Positions 1 through 8,685 of a stretch of 64,000 bases of DNA are shown here, in pieces (the stretch's first letter is position 1; each line of letters begins with the position of its first letter). This stretch comes from Paenirhizobium naphthalenivorans (GTDB taxonomy: Bacteria; Pseudomonadota; Alphaproteobacteria; Rhizobiales; Rhizobiaceae). The notes under the pieces are model-generated. The model made no database searches, was not told the origin of the DNA, and saw only the letters and a program-made list of their open reading frames with translations. The translations under genes and the position numbers were made by a program. The stretch is from the NCBI RefSeq assembly GCF_007992095.1, contig NZ_BJZP01000007.1:1-64000 (forward strand). The letters run 5' to 3'.

Positions 1-20
1 CGGCATCGTCAAGGGTTTCG

Positions 21-1475
21 TCAGGTGCGCCAGAAAATCGGAACGAGCAGGACGAGCACGGACAGGACCTCGAGGCGGCCGAGCAGCATCATCAGTGCGA
101 GCAGGTAGAGTTCTGGGTCATTCATCGTGGCGAAATTGCCTGATGGTCCGATCAGCGTGCTGACGCCGGGGCCGACATTGGCCAGCGCTGTAATGACCGC
201 CGAGGCCGCTGTAGTGAAATCATAACCGAGCGCGGCCATGGCCAGGCTGCCGATGACCCACAGGAAGGTGAAGACGCTGAAGAACAGGAAGATGGTACGC
301 TGGGTTTCGGCATCGACCGTCTGCTTGCCGTAACGCACAGAATAGACGGCATTCGGGTAGATCAGCTTCTTGAGGCCGGTGGTGATGACGTTGAACAGGA
401 TGACGAATCGATAGGCCTTGATGCCGCCGGCGGTCGAGCCGGAGCACCCTCCCATGAAGGTGGCGAAGAAGGCCGCCATCACGACGAAAGGCCCCCAGAG
501 CAGATAGTCCTGGCTGGCAAAGCCGGTGGTCGACAGGAGCGAGGCGAAGTTGAAGTAGGAATGAGTCAGGGCATCGGTCATCGCGACGCCGTTCGCCAAA
601 TGATTGTAGATCGCGGTCGAGATGGCGAAAGCAGAGACATAGCCGAGGAAGACGAGGATCTGCGGGTCGCGCAGGGCGTCCAGTCGTCCACGCACGGCAA
701 AGACGATCAGGATCGAGAAGGGCAGGCTGCAGAGTGTCATGAAAAAGGTCGCGATCCACAGGATCGCATCGCTCTGGAAATAGCCGAACGAGGCGTCATG
801 GGTTGAGAAGCCCGCCGTCGCCACCGTTGAGAAGGCATGGTTGATGGCATCGAAATGGCTCATGCCGGCAGAATCATAGGCAATTGCGCATAATAAGGTA
901 ATGCCGACGTAAATCGCCATGAAGGCCCGCGTGAAAGTCGCCAGCCGGGCAAACGGCTTGTCGTTGGTGTCGGACGATTCCATCTTGAAAAAGGACATGC
1001 CGCCGACCCTGAGGAAGGGCAGGACGAAGAGCCCGAGGGCCACGATGCCGATGCCGCCGAGCCAGGCGATTAGCGAGCGCCACATCAAGAGGCCGGGTGG
1101 CATGGTGTCGAGGCCGGAGATGACGGAGGAGCCGGTGGTGGTGATCCCCGACATGGCTTCGAACAGCGCCTGGGCAAAGCTGAGGTGGGGGCTGGAGAAC
1201 ATGAACGGAATGGCGCCGACGAGGGCGAACACGGCCCACAGCACATTGACCAGCAAAAAGCCGAGGCGCCTGCTGAAGATCGGCGGCGGACCGCGCGTCG
1301 CCATGGCCGCCATCAGCGAGATCCCACCGACCATGAAGGCGCAGGTGGCAAAGACGCGCCAGTCAGAGTGGCCGTAATAGAGGTCGACCATGGCCGGAAC
1401 AAGCATGGCGGTCGAAAGGTACAGGCCGCATAGGGCGGCGATGTAGATGACGGAACGGAGGAGGCTGGCGTTCAA
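21..1475 (-). CDS. trkH: TrkH-family potassium uptake membrane protein
   Basis: Integral inner-membrane K+ translocating subunit of the Trk/Ktr superfamily; it would work with a cytoplasmic TrkA-type regulator, which is not in this window. The hallmark four pore loops are visible at residues about 113-117 (TTTGS), 219-223 (ATAGF), 315-319 (STTGF) and 433-437 (NVGPG), with GGCSGSTAGG near 342. The frame is open for 52 more codons upstream, but that would run into the divergent threonine dehydratase gene. The TTG at 1473-1475 (protein beginning MNASLLRS) gives 484 aa, the normal family length, and puts the first membrane helix at the N-terminus. No strong ribosome-binding site precedes it, so the exact start is uncertain; the family assignment is firm. 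Confidence 0.9.
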   Translation of the reverse strand: MNASLLRSVIYIAALCGLYLSTAMLVPAMVDLYYGHSDWRVFATCAFMVGGISLMAAMATRGPPPIFSRRLGFLLVNVLWAVFALVGAIPFMFSSPHLSFAQALFEAMSGITTTGSSVISGLDTMPPGLLMWRSLIAWLGGIGIVALGLFVLPFLRVGGMSFFKMESSDTNDKPFARLATFTRAFMAIYVGITLLCAIAYDSAGMSHFDAINHAFSTVATAGFSTHDASFGYFQSDAILWIATFFMTLCSLPFSILIVFAVRGRLDALRDPQILVFLGYVSAFAISTAIYNHLANGVAMTDALTHSYFNFASLLSTTGFASQDYLLWGPFVVMAAFFATFMGGCSGSTAGGIKAYRFVILFNVITTGLKKLIYPNAVYSVRYGKQTVDAETQRTIFLFFSVFTFLWVIGSLAMAALGYDFTTAASAVITALANVGPGVSTLIGPSGNFATMNDPELYLLALMMLLGRLEVLSVLVLLVPIFWRT

Positions 1476-1546
1476 GAAAATGTCCCGATCTGGTTGCCGC
1501 GCAAAGAAGCTTTGTCTCCGCCACGTCTCTATGCCATAGCGGGACC

Positions 1547-2824
1547 GTGGTGAAAATTCAACGGATGGAAGACGTGATCGAGAAGGACGTAGAGGCCGCG
1601 GTTGAAGCGCTGCGAGAGCTTTTCCCGCCAACCCCGCTGCAACTTAACGAATATCTGAGTGGCCGATATGGCGCGAGTGTCTACCTCAAGCGCGAGGATC
1701 TGACGCCGGTCCGATCCTACAAGATTCGCGGGGCCTTCAACTTCCTGCGCAAGATCGTCGCTGACGGTGCGGCGGGAAAGACCTTCGTCTGTGCCTCGGC
1801 CGGCAACCACGCTCAAGGCTTCGCCTTTGCCTGCCGTCATTTTGGCGTGCCGGGTGTTGTCTTCATGCCGGTGACCACGCCGCAACAGAAGATCGACAAG
1901 ACCCGTACCTTCGGCGGTGAGTTTATCACCATTCGCCTGTTTGGCGATATTTTCGACCAATGCTACGCCGCGGCCCGCGAGCATGTGGAGGCGATCGGGG
2001 GCTTCATGGTGCCGCCCTTCGATCATGAGGACATCATTGAGGGGCAGGCGACGGTGGCGGCGGAGATCGTCGCGCAACTGCCGGAAGGCGTGACGCCGGA
2101 TCTATTCGTCGTGCCGGTCGGCGGTGGCGGCCTTTCCGCCGGCCTCACCGGCTACCTGGCCAGCCGATTTGCGCCGCAGTCCTTTTTGTTTACCGAGCCG
2201 GCCGGGGCGCCGAGCCTGAAAAAGAGCCTTGAGCAGGGTCGGATCGTCACGCTGCCGAAGGTCGACAATTTCGTCGATGGCGCGGCCGTGGCACGGATTG
2301 GCGACCTCAATTTTTCTGCGCTGAAGGGCTTCCCCGCTGAACAGGTGATGCTAATCCCGGAAAACGCCGTCTGCGTGACGATCACCGAAATGCTCAATGT
2401 CGAGGGTGTGGTGCTCGAGCCGGCGGGGGCGCTGTCGATCGCCGCGCTCGAGCGGCTGGGACGGGACAGGCTCGAAGGCAAGACGGTCGTTGCGGTCGTC
2501 AGCGGAGGCAATTTCGACTTCGAGCGGCTGCCGGACGTCAAGGAGCGTGCGATGCGCTATGCCGGCCTGAAGAAATACTTCATCCTGCGCCTGCCGCAGC
2601 GTCCTGGTGCGTTGCGCGATTTCCTCAATCTGCTCGGGCCAGACGATGATATCGCCCGCTTTGAATATCTGAAGAAGTCGGCCCGCAATTTTGGTTCGAT
2701 CCTAATCGGCATCGAAACGCGGGATAGCAAGGGCTTTGCTGATCTCCTTTCCCGCTTTGAGGCTGCCGGCCTCGGCTATGAGGACATTACGGAGAACGAG
2801 ATTCTCGCCAACCTGATCATCTGA
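1547..2824 (+). CDS. ilvA: Threonine ammonia-lyase (threonine dehydratase), PLP-dependent
   Basis: Converts threonine to 2-oxobutanoate and ammonia in the cytoplasm, the first step to isoleucine. The fold-type II PLP core covers residues 1 to about 325: the Schiff-base lysine lies in VRSYKIRGAF (K59) and the phosphate-binding loop is VGGGGLSAG near 190. The C-terminal part from about 338 (KKYFILRLPQRPGALRDFL) is a single ACT-like regulatory domain, so this is the short form rather than the 514-aa two-repeat E. coli IlvA. Two tandem GTG codons begin the frame; an in-frame ATG at 1565 (MEDVIEKD) fits homologues equally well and may be the true start. Divergent from trkH with only 71 bp between them. 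Confidence 0.92.
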   Translation: MVKIQRMEDVIEKDVEAAVEALRELFPPTPLQLNEYLSGRYGASVYLKREDLTPVRSYKIRGAFNFLRKIVADGAAGKTFVCASAGNHAQGFAFACRHFGVPGVVFMPVTTPQQKIDKTRTFGGEFITIRLFGDIFDQCYAAAREHVEAIGGFMVPPFDHEDIIEGQATVAAEIVAQLPEGVTPDLFVVPVGGGGLSAGLTGYLASRFAPQSFLFTEPAGAPSLKKSLEQGRIVTLPKVDNFVDGAAVARIGDLNFSALKGFPAEQVMLIPENAVCVTITEMLNVEGVVLEPAGALSIAALERLGRDRLEGKTVVAVVSGGNFDFERLPDVKERAMRYAGLKKYFILRLPQRPGALRDFLNLLGPDDDIARFEYLKKSARNFGSILIGIETRDSKGFADLLSRFEAAGLGYEDITENEILANLII

Positions 2825-2893
2825 TCCGGCCAACGATGGAGGGGCGCGGCGGCCGGGCTTTCGGCCGCTCCAGGAATATGCTAGGCAAACCGC

Positions 2894-3217
2894 ATGTCGA
2901 TTTTGTCCAACCTCTTCTCATTGTTTGCCGGCGGCCCCAAAGCGGAAAAGGCTTCGGCCGGCCCGGTTGCCGAACCGCAGGTTCATCAGGATTGCCTGAT
3001 CCATGCCAGTCCGATCCGCGAGGGCAGCCATCTGAGGCTTGCCGGTCGGATCGAAAAACAGGTGGACGGTGAAACGCTGGAGCGCGTCTTCATCCGCGCC
3101 GACGTCTTCACGTCGGAACAGGACGCCCTGGATTGCACTTTCCGCAAGGCCCGGCAGATCATCGGCCAGAACGGCGCATCGCTGTTTGCCGATGGCGCCA
3201 AGTCGCGCAACGTCTGA
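2894..3217 (+). CDS. HlyU-family protein
   Basis: Small 107-aa cytoplasmic protein. After a short N-terminus (MSILSNLFSLFAGG) it shows the HlyU family pattern: a central stretch GSHLRLAGRIEKQVDGE, then FIRADVFTS and a C-terminal helix with RKARQII and LFADG. HlyU was named as a transcriptional activator of haemolysin in Vibrio, but the rhizobial members of this family lack a demonstrated role, so the name says family rather than function. An AGG element seven bases before the ATG supports the start. It follows ilvA by 69 bp on the same strand and could be cotranscribed. Confidence 0.75.
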   Translation: MSILSNLFSLFAGGPKAEKASAGPVAEPQVHQDCLIHASPIREGSHLRLAGRIEKQVDGETLERVFIRADVFTSEQDALDCTFRKARQIIGQNGASLFADGAKSRNV

Positions 3218-3451
3218 CGCCGACTAAAGCGCCGCGCGCCTTTTCAGGCGTGCAAAGGCCGCGCTAACACTGTGAAACAGCGCATTGGCCAGAAAGCAGA
3301 GACGTTTTTCGTCCGCGACGATGCGCTGGAGGTCGCCGCAGGAACCCTCACGCCCCGAATGCCCGACATGCTGAAAAATCCGTTAAAGCGATCACTGATT
3401 GTTAAGTGATTTTCGCTTCTATGGTGCAGTGCATAATTTCGGGATCTCCCT

Positions 3452-6400
3452 GTGAAACGTCATTTCAGGCGCCTTCGACCGTTTGTGTCCGGATGGCTGC
3501 GTCCCTTTATGGGCGCGGTGGCCTGCGCCGTTGTTGCTGGTGGTGCGCTGGCAGATGAGACGGTGAAACTGGCGACGGAGCAAAGCGTCGACCTTGTCTG
3601 GGTGATGACCGCCGCGGCTCTGGTGCTGATGATGCAGGTCGGCTTCCTGCTGCTCGAAGCCGGCATGGTGCGATCGAAGAACTCTATCAACGTCGCGCAG
3701 AAGAACCTTCTTGATTTCGCCTTTGCGGTGGTCGGTTTCGCTGCGGTCGGATTCATGCTGGCCTTCGGCGCCTCGTCGTGGCTGCCGATCGGCATCGATG
3801 GGGATTATTTCCTGCTGGGGTCAGTTGATGACTGGGAGGCGGGTTTCTTCGTCTTCCAGGTGATGTTCTGCGGCACGGCGGCCACAATCGTTTCCGGGGC
3901 CGTGGCCGAACGGATGAAACTTGTGGCCTACGTGATCGGGTCGCTGGTGTTGTCAGCGTTGATCTATCCGATCTTCGTCCACTGGGCTTGGGGTGCCGCA
4001 CTTGCGCCGAATTCCGGCGCCTTCCTTGGCAACCTTGGCTTTGTCGATTTCGCCGGTTCGACGGTGGTGCACGCCACCGGCGGCTGGATCTCGCTTGCTG
4101 CCTGCCTGGTGATCGGTCCGCGACTCGGCCGCTTTGATCCGCTTGGCCGGCCGATCCGTATCGCCGGCCACAGCCCGGTACTCTCCACCACCGGTGCTCT
4201 CCTGCTGTTCTTCGGCTGGATAGGCTTCAATGGTGGCTCGACGCTCCATGCCTCGACCGAGGTCGCGCCGATCATCTTGAACACCGTGCTGGCTGGGGGA
4301 ATCGGCACCTGCATCGGCTATGTCATCGGCCATGTCCAGGATGGGGTCGTTTTGCCGGAGAAGTCGCTTTCCGGCATGCTGGGCGGGCTGGTGGCGGTGA
4401 CGGCCGGTTGTCACGTCCTGGAACCTGGCGGCGCCTTGGTCATAGGCGCCATCGGTTCGATGGTGGCGGTCTACGGTAACGACCTGCTCGAACGCCGATT
4501 CAAGATCGACGACGCCGTTGGCGCGATTGGGGTTCACGCCTTCGCCGGTGTTGCCGGAACGCTGGCGCTTGCGCTTCTGGCGCCGGTCGAGCGGCTGCCG
4601 GCGGGCTCGCGTTTCGATCAGCTCTATATCCAGGTCTTCGGCGCCGCGCTGAATTTCTACTGGTCCTTCTGTCTAGGCTATCTGCTTTTTGCCGTGCTCA
4701 ACAGATTCATGCGCATCCGCGTCACAGTCGAGATCGAGGAGATCGGGCTGAACGTCTCGGAGCACGGCAGCCGTCTGGGCGTCGGTCATGTGGAAGCGGC
4801 GCTTGCCAATCTCGTCGGCGGCACAGCTGATCTGCACCACCGCCTGCCGGTGGTCGCAGGAGACGAAGCGGAGAAGCTGACCGCGCTGTTCAACAGTCTG
4901 ATGGACAATATCGAGATCGAGGAGCGATCACGCGAGGAGTTACGGGCGCTCCGGCGGGATCATGAGGAGTCGGAACGCGTCACGGCACTCGCCAATGCGA
5001 CCTCCGAGGCGATCGTCATTCATGAGAGCGGTATCATCATCGACGGCAACCAGCGACTCGCCGAGCTGATCGGCATCACGCTGCCGGAAATGATCGGCCG
5101 TTCTATCTTTGATTTCCTGCCGCAAGCCGATTTTGTCGAGATGAATGAAACGGTTTCGTCTGGCCGCGACTTCAACCGCGAGATCAATCTGAGGCGTGTG
5201 GACGGAGAAGTCGTGCCGATCGAGGCGCGAGGCCGCAACATCGTCTACCGTGGCAAGGCCATGCGAATTGGCTGCCTGGTCGACCTGAGGGAGCGGAAGC
5301 TGGCGGAAAACCACATTCGCTACCTTGCCTTGCATGATCCGCTGACCGGGCTGCCGAACAGGGCGCTGTTCAACGAGAAGCTGGCCGAGAGCGTGTTGGC
5401 GGCGCATCAGGGCCGTGGCTGCGCACTCGTGATGGTCGACCTTGATCACTTCAAGGATATCAACGACGTGCATGGCCATCCGGCCGGCGATGCGGTGATT
5501 CGCCAGACGGCGCAACGGTTGCAGTCGATTCTAGGGCGGCACGACATCGCCGCGCGCCTCGGCGGCGATGAATTCGCCGTGATCCTGAGCAATATCGATT
5601 TTCATGCCCAGGTCGAAGATGTCTGCCACAGGCTCGTCCATGCCTTCCGCAGTGCATTTGAAATCGATGGTGGCGACAAGGTTCGTTGCGGGGTGAGCAT
5701 CGGAGCCGCGCTTTGCCCGGAACATGCCGAAAGCGCGGAGGAATTGATCGGGCGTGCAGACATTGCGCTTTATCATGCCAAGAACTCCGGCCGAAACACC
5801 TTCGAAGTCTTCCGGGCCGGCATGAATGAGCTGATCGAGAAACGCCGGGCGCTGGAGGTCGACATGGACGCCGCCCTTCTCAATGGCGAGTATGAGCTCT
5901 TCTTGCAGCCGCGGGTCTTGGCAAGGACGGCGGAAATTACGTCCTATGAGGCGCTGATCCGGTGGCACCATCCCGAGCGCGGGCTGGTCAGTCCTGTGGA
6001 TTTCATCCCGGTTGCCGAAGCATCGGGCCGCATCATCGCGCTTGGCGAATGGGTCATTCGCGAGGCGTGCAGGGTCCTCGCGGAAACAGAGGTCGAGAGG
6101 CTGTCGATCAATGTCAGTCCGTTACAGTTTCGCCATGGCGATTTCCACCAGCGGCTGAGCGAGATCGTGCTTGAGGCTGGGGTAGCACCGGACAGGCTGG
6201 AGCTGGAAATCACAGAAAGCGTACTGATCGACGATGATCAGCGGGCTCTGATGCTGCTGACCGCGCTCAAGGAGGACGGTTTCACCATCGCCCTCGATGA
6301 TTTCGGCACAGGCTATTCCTCGCTCAGTTACCTCAGCCGCTTTCCATTCGACGCAATCAAGATCGATCGCGGTTTTGTCAGCAATTGCGGTGAGGAGGAG

Positions 6401-6670
6401 AGTGCGGCCGCGATCGTCCACGCCATCATTCATCTCGGCACCAGCCTCGGTATGCGGGTGGTGGCGGAAGGGGTGGAGACGTTCGAGCAGGCACTGTTCC
6501 TCTCCCGGTCCGGATGTGACGAAATGCAGGGTTATCTGCTCGGAAAGCCCCAACCGATCTCCTGCCTCGCCACGAGCGTATCGGAGGCTGTCGCAGCGGT
6601 GCTGACCGGGCTTACGGCCCAGGAACGACTGAAGCAACCGGCGGCGACCATAGACAGGGTGGCCGGCTGA
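3452..6670 (+). CDS. Ammonium transporter domain fused to PAS, GGDEF and EAL domains
   Basis: A 1072-aa fusion. Residues 1-35 look like a signal peptide, as in many Amt proteins. Residues about 45-425 form an Amt/Rh ammonium channel: HWAWG at 177-181, DFAGSTVVHATGG around 199-211 with the first pore histidine (H207), and IGVHAFAGVAG with the second (H362). A linker with coiled-coil character leads to a PAS domain (about 505-618). A diguanylate cyclase follows with intact GGDEF at 704-708, but the upstream inhibitory site reads GRHD instead of RxxD. The EAL phosphodiesterase domain is complete: EALIRW at 833, NVSPLQF, ITES, DDFGTGYSSL, KID, AEGVET and QGYLLG. I infer an ammonium-linked cyclic di-GMP switch. 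Whether it still conducts ammonium is unknown. No glnK lies next to it. The downstream GGDEF gene starts one base after its stop. Confidence 0.9.
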   Translation: MKRHFRRLRPFVSGWLRPFMGAVACAVVAGGALADETVKLATEQSVDLVWVMTAAALVLMMQVGFLLLEAGMVRSKNSINVAQKNLLDFAFAVVGFAAVGFMLAFGASSWLPIGIDGDYFLLGSVDDWEAGFFVFQVMFCGTAATIVSGAVAERMKLVAYVIGSLVLSALIYPIFVHWAWGAALAPNSGAFLGNLGFVDFAGSTVVHATGGWISLAACLVIGPRLGRFDPLGRPIRIAGHSPVLSTTGALLLFFGWIGFNGGSTLHASTEVAPIILNTVLAGGIGTCIGYVIGHVQDGVVLPEKSLSGMLGGLVAVTAGCHVLEPGGALVIGAIGSMVAVYGNDLLERRFKIDDAVGAIGVHAFAGVAGTLALALLAPVERLPAGSRFDQLYIQVFGAALNFYWSFCLGYLLFAVLNRFMRIRVTVEIEEIGLNVSEHGSRLGVGHVEAALANLVGGTADLHHRLPVVAGDEAEKLTALFNSLMDNIEIEERSREELRALRRDHEESERVTALANATSEAIVIHESGIIIDGNQRLAELIGITLPEMIGRSIFDFLPQADFVEMNETVSSGRDFNREINLRRVDGEVVPIEARGRNIVYRGKAMRIGCLVDLRERKLAENHIRYLALHDPLTGLPNRALFNEKLAESVLAAHQGRGCALVMVDLDHFKDINDVHGHPAGDAVIRQTAQRLQSILGRHDIAARLGGDEFAVILSNIDFHAQVEDVCHRLVHAFRSAFEIDGGDKVRCGVSIGAALCPEHAESAEELIGRADIALYHAKNSGRNTFEVFRAGMNELIEKRRALEVDMDAALLNGEYELFLQPRVLARTAEITSYEALIRWHHPERGLVSPVDFIPVAEASGRIIALGEWVIREACRVLAETEVERLSINVSPLQFRHGDFHQRLSEIVLEAGVAPDRLELEITESVLIDDDQRALMLLTALKEDGFTIALDDFGTGYSSLSYLSRFPFDAIKIDRGFVSNCGEEESAAAIVHAIIHLGTSLGMRVVAEGVETFEQALFLSRSGCDEMQGYLLGKPQPISCLATSVSEAVAAVLTGLTAQERLKQPAATIDRVAG

Positions 6671-6671
6671 C

Positions 6672-7940
6672 ATGGTGGAAAACTGGAACCTCGTCCTGTT
6701 CGTCTGTGAGGCGGTTCTCTATTTCGCCGTGATGACGGCTCTCCTGCATCTTCGTCACCGGATAGGCCTCGGCGTGTTCCTGACCGCGCTCGGTGTCATG
6801 CATTTCGTCGAGACCTATCTCGCTGCCGTGTTCTATGTCTCTCTGCCCTTCGGAGTCGTGTCGCCGGGTTCTTCGGTGTTTTTCGCCGGCAAACTGATGA
6901 TGATCCTGATGCTCTATATCCAGGAGGACGCCTCGATTGTGCGTCAGCCGATCTATGGCCTGTTCCTCGGCAATCTCGTCACCCTGGTGATCGCACAAGT
7001 GCTCATGCTGCACCAGACAACCGAACCGGCCGCTAGCCAGGTCGCCGACATGGGCTTTCTCAGCGACATGGGCCTGTTGATGCTCTGGGGCACGACCCTG
7101 CTCTATGTCGACGCGCTGGGGATCATTCTGCTCTACGAACGGCTCGGCAAATTCCTGCCGCGGCGCGCGATTCTGCGTTTTGGCCTGAGTGGCGCAATTA
7201 TGCTGAGCTTCGATCAGGTCGGATTCTACGCTCTGCTCAGTCAGCTTTACGACGCGCCGGCCGCGGTTTTATGGGGTGGCTGGAAGGCGAAGATGGTCGC
7301 CGTCGCCCTCTATGCCGGTCTGTTCGCGCTTTATCAGTTTGTCTTTCGCGGCAATGGCGCGCTGCAGTCGCGCCGACCTATCCGCGATATTTTCAGCGAC
7401 CTGACCTTCCGCGAGCGCTACGAAGACCTCCTGGCCCGCACCGGGCGCGACGTGCTGACCGGCGTCTACGACCGCAGCCGAATGGAGATCGAGGCGCCGC
7501 GTCTGGTGCGCGAATCATTGCGCTCCGGCGTGGCTATCAGCTTGGTGATTGTCGATGTCGATCACTTCAAATCGATCAACGACAGGTTCGGACACTTGAG
7601 CGGCGACGACTTGCTGCGCCAGATCGCCAATGCCTTGCAACAGGGGATCGGCGCAGACGATCATCTGTTTCGCTACGGCGGCGAGGAATTCGTCATCCTG
7701 CTGCCCCATGCCGACCATGAGCAAGCGTTGTCGCGTAGCCGGCACGTCTGCGCCGCGATCAGTGAGACAATTCGCAACAGGGCGGGTGAGGCGATGAGCA
7801 TCAGTCTCGGCGTGGCCACTGCGCCGGAGGACGGCAGCAGCTTCAACATCCTTCTGGCCGAGGCCGACGAGCGGCTCTATATGGCCAAGAATGCCGGCCG
7901 CAACCGGGTGGTCGGGCGGCCGGCAGAGCAAGCGGATTAG
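6672..7940 (+). CDS. Multi-pass membrane diguanylate cyclase (GGDEF)
   Basis: A 422-aa protein with six or seven hydrophobic helices in residues 1-225, followed by a GGDEF domain from about 255. The active site reads RYGGEEF at 334-340, preceded by VDVDHFKSINDRFGH, so it should be an active c-di-GMP synthase. The inhibitory RxxD site is absent (GADD at that position). The N-terminal region is not one of the sensor modules I recognise with certainty; around residues 70-105 it vaguely recalls YhhQ-type 7-helix transporters. The ATG lies one base after the stop of the Amt-GGDEF-EAL gene, so the two are almost certainly one translationally coupled operon. Its last four bases overlap the convergent azoR stop. 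Confidence 0.88.
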   Translation: MVENWNLVLFVCEAVLYFAVMTALLHLRHRIGLGVFLTALGVMHFVETYLAAVFYVSLPFGVVSPGSSVFFAGKLMMILMLYIQEDASIVRQPIYGLFLGNLVTLVIAQVLMLHQTTEPAASQVADMGFLSDMGLLMLWGTTLLYVDALGIILLYERLGKFLPRRAILRFGLSGAIMLSFDQVGFYALLSQLYDAPAAVLWGGWKAKMVAVALYAGLFALYQFVFRGNGALQSRRPIRDIFSDLTFRERYEDLLARTGRDVLTGVYDRSRMEIEAPRLVRESLRSGVAISLVIVDVDHFKSINDRFGHLSGDDLLRQIANALQQGIGADDHLFRYGGEEFVILLPHADHEQALSRSRHVCAAISETIRNRAGEAMSISLGVATAPEDGSSFNILLAEADERLYMAKNAGRNRVVGRPAEQAD

Positions 7941-8554
7941 GCGGCGCGGGCCAGTTCGCGGGCCTTTTCTCCGGCTTCGGAAATCGCCTTTTCGGCCGCT
8001 TCGGGGCCATAGGCAATGCCTTCGATCCGAATCGTCTCCACATCGGTGACGCCGAGGAAGGCGAGGACGGAGCGCAGATAGGGTTCCGCGAAGTCGAGCG
8101 CTGCGCCGGGGCCGGATGAGTAGATGCCACCCGAGGCGATCACCAGATAGGCCTTCTTGCCAGTCGCCAGACCGACTGGGCCGTTTTCGGAGTACTGGAA
8201 GGTGCGGCCAGCACGGGCGACGTGGTCGATCCAGGACTTGAGGATCGACGAGATACCGAAATTGATGAAGCCGGTCGAAAGCACGATCGTGTCGGCGGCG
8301 AGCAGTTCGTCGACCGCGGCGTCCGAGACGGCGATGGCCTCCGCCTGTGCGGGGGTGCGGTCTTCCGGCGCGAGACGAATGGCAGCGGAGAAGTCGGCGC
8401 CGATATGGGGCAGGGGCGCGTGGGAGAGGTCGCGTTCGACGACGGATGCGCCGGTGGTCTTGGCAGCAAGGTCGTCGGCGAGCTGGCGGGCGATCTTGCT
8501 GGAGAGCGAATCGTCGCCGCGCGTGCTGCCGGTCACGAGGAGGATGGAGGACAT
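7937..8554 (-). CDS. azoR: FMN-dependent NADH:quinone/azo reductase
   Basis: Flavodoxin-fold reductase that uses NADH and FMN to reduce quinones and azo compounds. At 205 aa it matches the AzoR (formerly AcpD) family. Visible family features are the N-terminal MSSILLVTGSTRGDDSLSSK FMN phosphate loop, the segment STGFINFGISSILKSWIDH (normally MPMYNFxxP...LKxxID in AzoR) and VIASGGIYSSG. Divergently transcribed from a LysR gene 131 bp away across an inverted repeat, the usual arrangement for a LysR-controlled target. An AAAGG sequence precedes the ATG. Confidence 0.87.
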   Translation of the reverse strand: MSSILLVTGSTRGDDSLSSKIARQLADDLAAKTTGASVVERDLSHAPLPHIGADFSAAIRLAPEDRTPAQAEAIAVSDAAVDELLAADTIVLSTGFINFGISSILKSWIDHVARAGRTFQYSENGPVGLATGKKAYLVIASGGIYSSGPGAALDFAEPYLRSVLAFLGVTDVETIRIEGIAYGPEAAEKAISEAGEKARELARAA

Positions 8555-8641
8555 GTGTAAAACCTTTGCAGTGGAATGGCTGTACCGCCGGCGGCCCTGG
8601 GAGCTGACCTCAAACGGCTCGCCACAGATAATCCGCGTTTC

Positions 8642-8684
8642 CTATCGATTGAACTGTGATAATATGAATTAAGTTCATCGATAG
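8642..8684. promoter_or_regulatory. Inverted repeat, candidate LysR operator between azoR and lysR
   Basis: Left arm CTATCGATTGAACT (8642-8655) and right arm AAGTTCATCGATAG (8671-8684) are inverted copies, exact apart from one extra T in the left arm, around an AT-rich 15-base centre. It ends one base before the ATG of the LysR gene and lies about 90 bp from azoR. Position and symmetry fit autoregulation and divergent control by the LysR protein; binding is inferred. Confidence 0.55.
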
Positions 8685-8685
8685 A

